The position numbers were made by a program, and so were the translations under genes. Under the pieces are notes generated by a model. The model had not been told where the DNA came from. It did no database searches and was given only the letters and a program-made list of their open reading frames with translations. From Burkholderiales bacterium (GTDB lineage Bacteria > Pseudomonadota > Gammaproteobacteria > Burkholderiales > Burkholderiaceae_C), in the NCBI GenBank assembly GCA_016000265.1, contig JAECRL010000010.1, forward strand, positions 1-64,000: a DNA stretch of 64,000 nucleotides. The letters run 5' to 3'. The first letter of the stretch is position 1. Each line of letters opens with the position of its first letter. Shown here piece after piece: positions 63,218-64,000 of the stretch.

Positions 63218-64000
63218 ATGCGGGTCACCGTTCCAAGGCACTCAACTCATGCGCCCCTCCCATCTCCCGCCCGAATCCTGGTCACCCTGAGCATCGCCGC
63301 AGGCTTGTCAGGTTGCGTGACCGCCCGCAGCCCATCGATGCTGCGCTCGCAGCCAAGATCAAACGAACCGACGTCGTTTCCGTTGTCGGGGGTGAATTCA
63401 ACCGCCGCTACACCGGGCTGACGGTTTTCAACAACGACAAGGAAACGATCGACGTACCGGATTGGGGCCTCGACAAGGCATACGAGGCACAGCTTGCCGA
63501 GGCGATCAAGGCCGGTCGAGACATCGCGGTGATTCAAGCTCCTGACAAGCGCGAACTGTTAGCCAAAGCGAACGAGCTCAACGGAGGATAGGAGGGTGGG
63601 TACGCGTGGAAGGACATCGAATCGGCCGTCCAGGCGCACTGCACAGCCAATTCTCTGGATGCCCTCTTCGTGTTGACCCGCAGCTGGAGCGGCGACTTCC
63701 TGGCCGGCACCAACCAGTCGTTCAACGGCGTTGGCATGTACGCTCGCGGCGGCCTGGGCGAAACCCGAGCCCATCTTCACGTTGTGGCCACCCTGGCGCT
63801 GCTGGATTGCCAGACGGGCAAGCCGATCGAGACCCGCCAGGTCGCCAGAAGGCAAGAGGGCTTGCCTGGCGAGATCTCAAGCTCGATTCCCTACAGGCAG
63901 ATCGCGTTCAACAAGTCCCAAATGCCCATCAGCACCTGGACCGAATCTGAACTGAACGATGTGCGCAAGGCACTCCTGGCCCACAACGGTCAACAGCATC
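63218..64000 (+). pseudogene. Broken lipoprotein-like gene, running off the window edge
   Basis: Coding signal continues to the window end but is interrupted. A start segment (63218 onward, frame 2) gives a lipoprotein signal with lipobox LSGC (ILVTLSIAAGLSGC). The next part (from about 63313, frame 1: PIDAALAAKIKRTDVVSVVGGEF ...) needs a frameshift near 63320. Then an in-frame TAG (63589-63591) cuts it, after which the same frame continues coding-like to 64000 (WKDIESAVQAHCTAN ... FVLTRSW ... CQTGKPIETRQVA). The family is not recognised. Either a decayed gene or sequence errors. Confidence 0.65.

Overview
The window is about 64 kb of GC-rich, densely packed bacterial chromosome. Gene content and order point to a betaproteobacterium of the order Burkholderiales (Comamonadaceae / Aquabacterium / Ideonella-like; the genus cannot be fixed from sequence reading alone). 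The main markers are the order exbB-exbD-lpxK-Trm112-kdsB-adk, the 2-oxoglutarate dehydrogenase cluster odhA-odhB-lpd followed by zapE, the dnaG-rpoD pair with a very long RpoD N-terminus, and many betaproteobacterial DUF proteins. I saw no tRNA, rRNA, CRISPR array, insertion sequence or prophage.

Layout. 1-5 kb: tail of a FixJ/LuxR-type response regulator, then folD, an M3 oligopeptidase, a DUF4124-glutaredoxin protein and a flavoprotein. 5-11.6 kb: rpiA and a DUF1624 membrane protein on the minus strand, divergent from a U32 rRNA-hydroxylation protein (RlhA type), then a DUF945 protein, an LpxH-like phosphoesterase and a DUF2322 protein. 11.7-14.3 kb: a translationally coupled pair made of an AMP/thymidine-phosphorylase-family enzyme and a PRPP-synthetase-family enzyme. 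14.3-18.1 kb: a very large secreted MshQ/DUF6701 protein with a repetitive beta-helix-like N-terminus and a LamG domain. 18.3-26 kb: purL, map, glnD and a small DUF465 protein. 26.1-28.1 kb: a PP2C phosphatase and an acyltransferase. 28.1-37.7 kb (minus strand): zapE, lpd, a SHOCT-PspC protein, odhB, odhA, sodB and xseA.

37.7-38.1 kb is a 379-bp structured gap with two tandem DnaA-box-like sites. 38.1-42.2 kb is the envelope and nucleotide block exbB-exbD-lpxK-Trm112-kdsB-adk. 42.3-46.8 kb is dnaG-rpoD, with a near-consensus sigma70 promoter in front of rpoD. 46.9-52.7 kb holds a class III cyclase-FHA protein, a very large multi-PAS hybrid histidine kinase and hemH. 52.7-57 kb (minus strand) holds rmuC, scoB, scoA, a thioesterase and an SDR dehydrogenase. 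57.2-60.5 kb holds ETF-ubiquinone oxidoreductase, an RNase H-like protein whose first codons contain the upstream terminator, and a MerR regulator followed by its probable operator and a quinone reductase. 60.5-64 kb is the least tidy part: tadA, a frameshifted VOC-family gene, a GFA protein, a PaiB-like protein and a broken lipoprotein gene cut by the window edge.

Most of the window is housekeeping DNA. The places most worth a second look are the phosphorylase/PRPP-synthetase pair, the orphan MshQ-like giant, the MerR operator, the DnaA boxes by xseA/exbB, the cyclase-FHA/PAS kinase/hemH cluster, the PspC gene inside the odh cluster, and the decaying genes at the right end.
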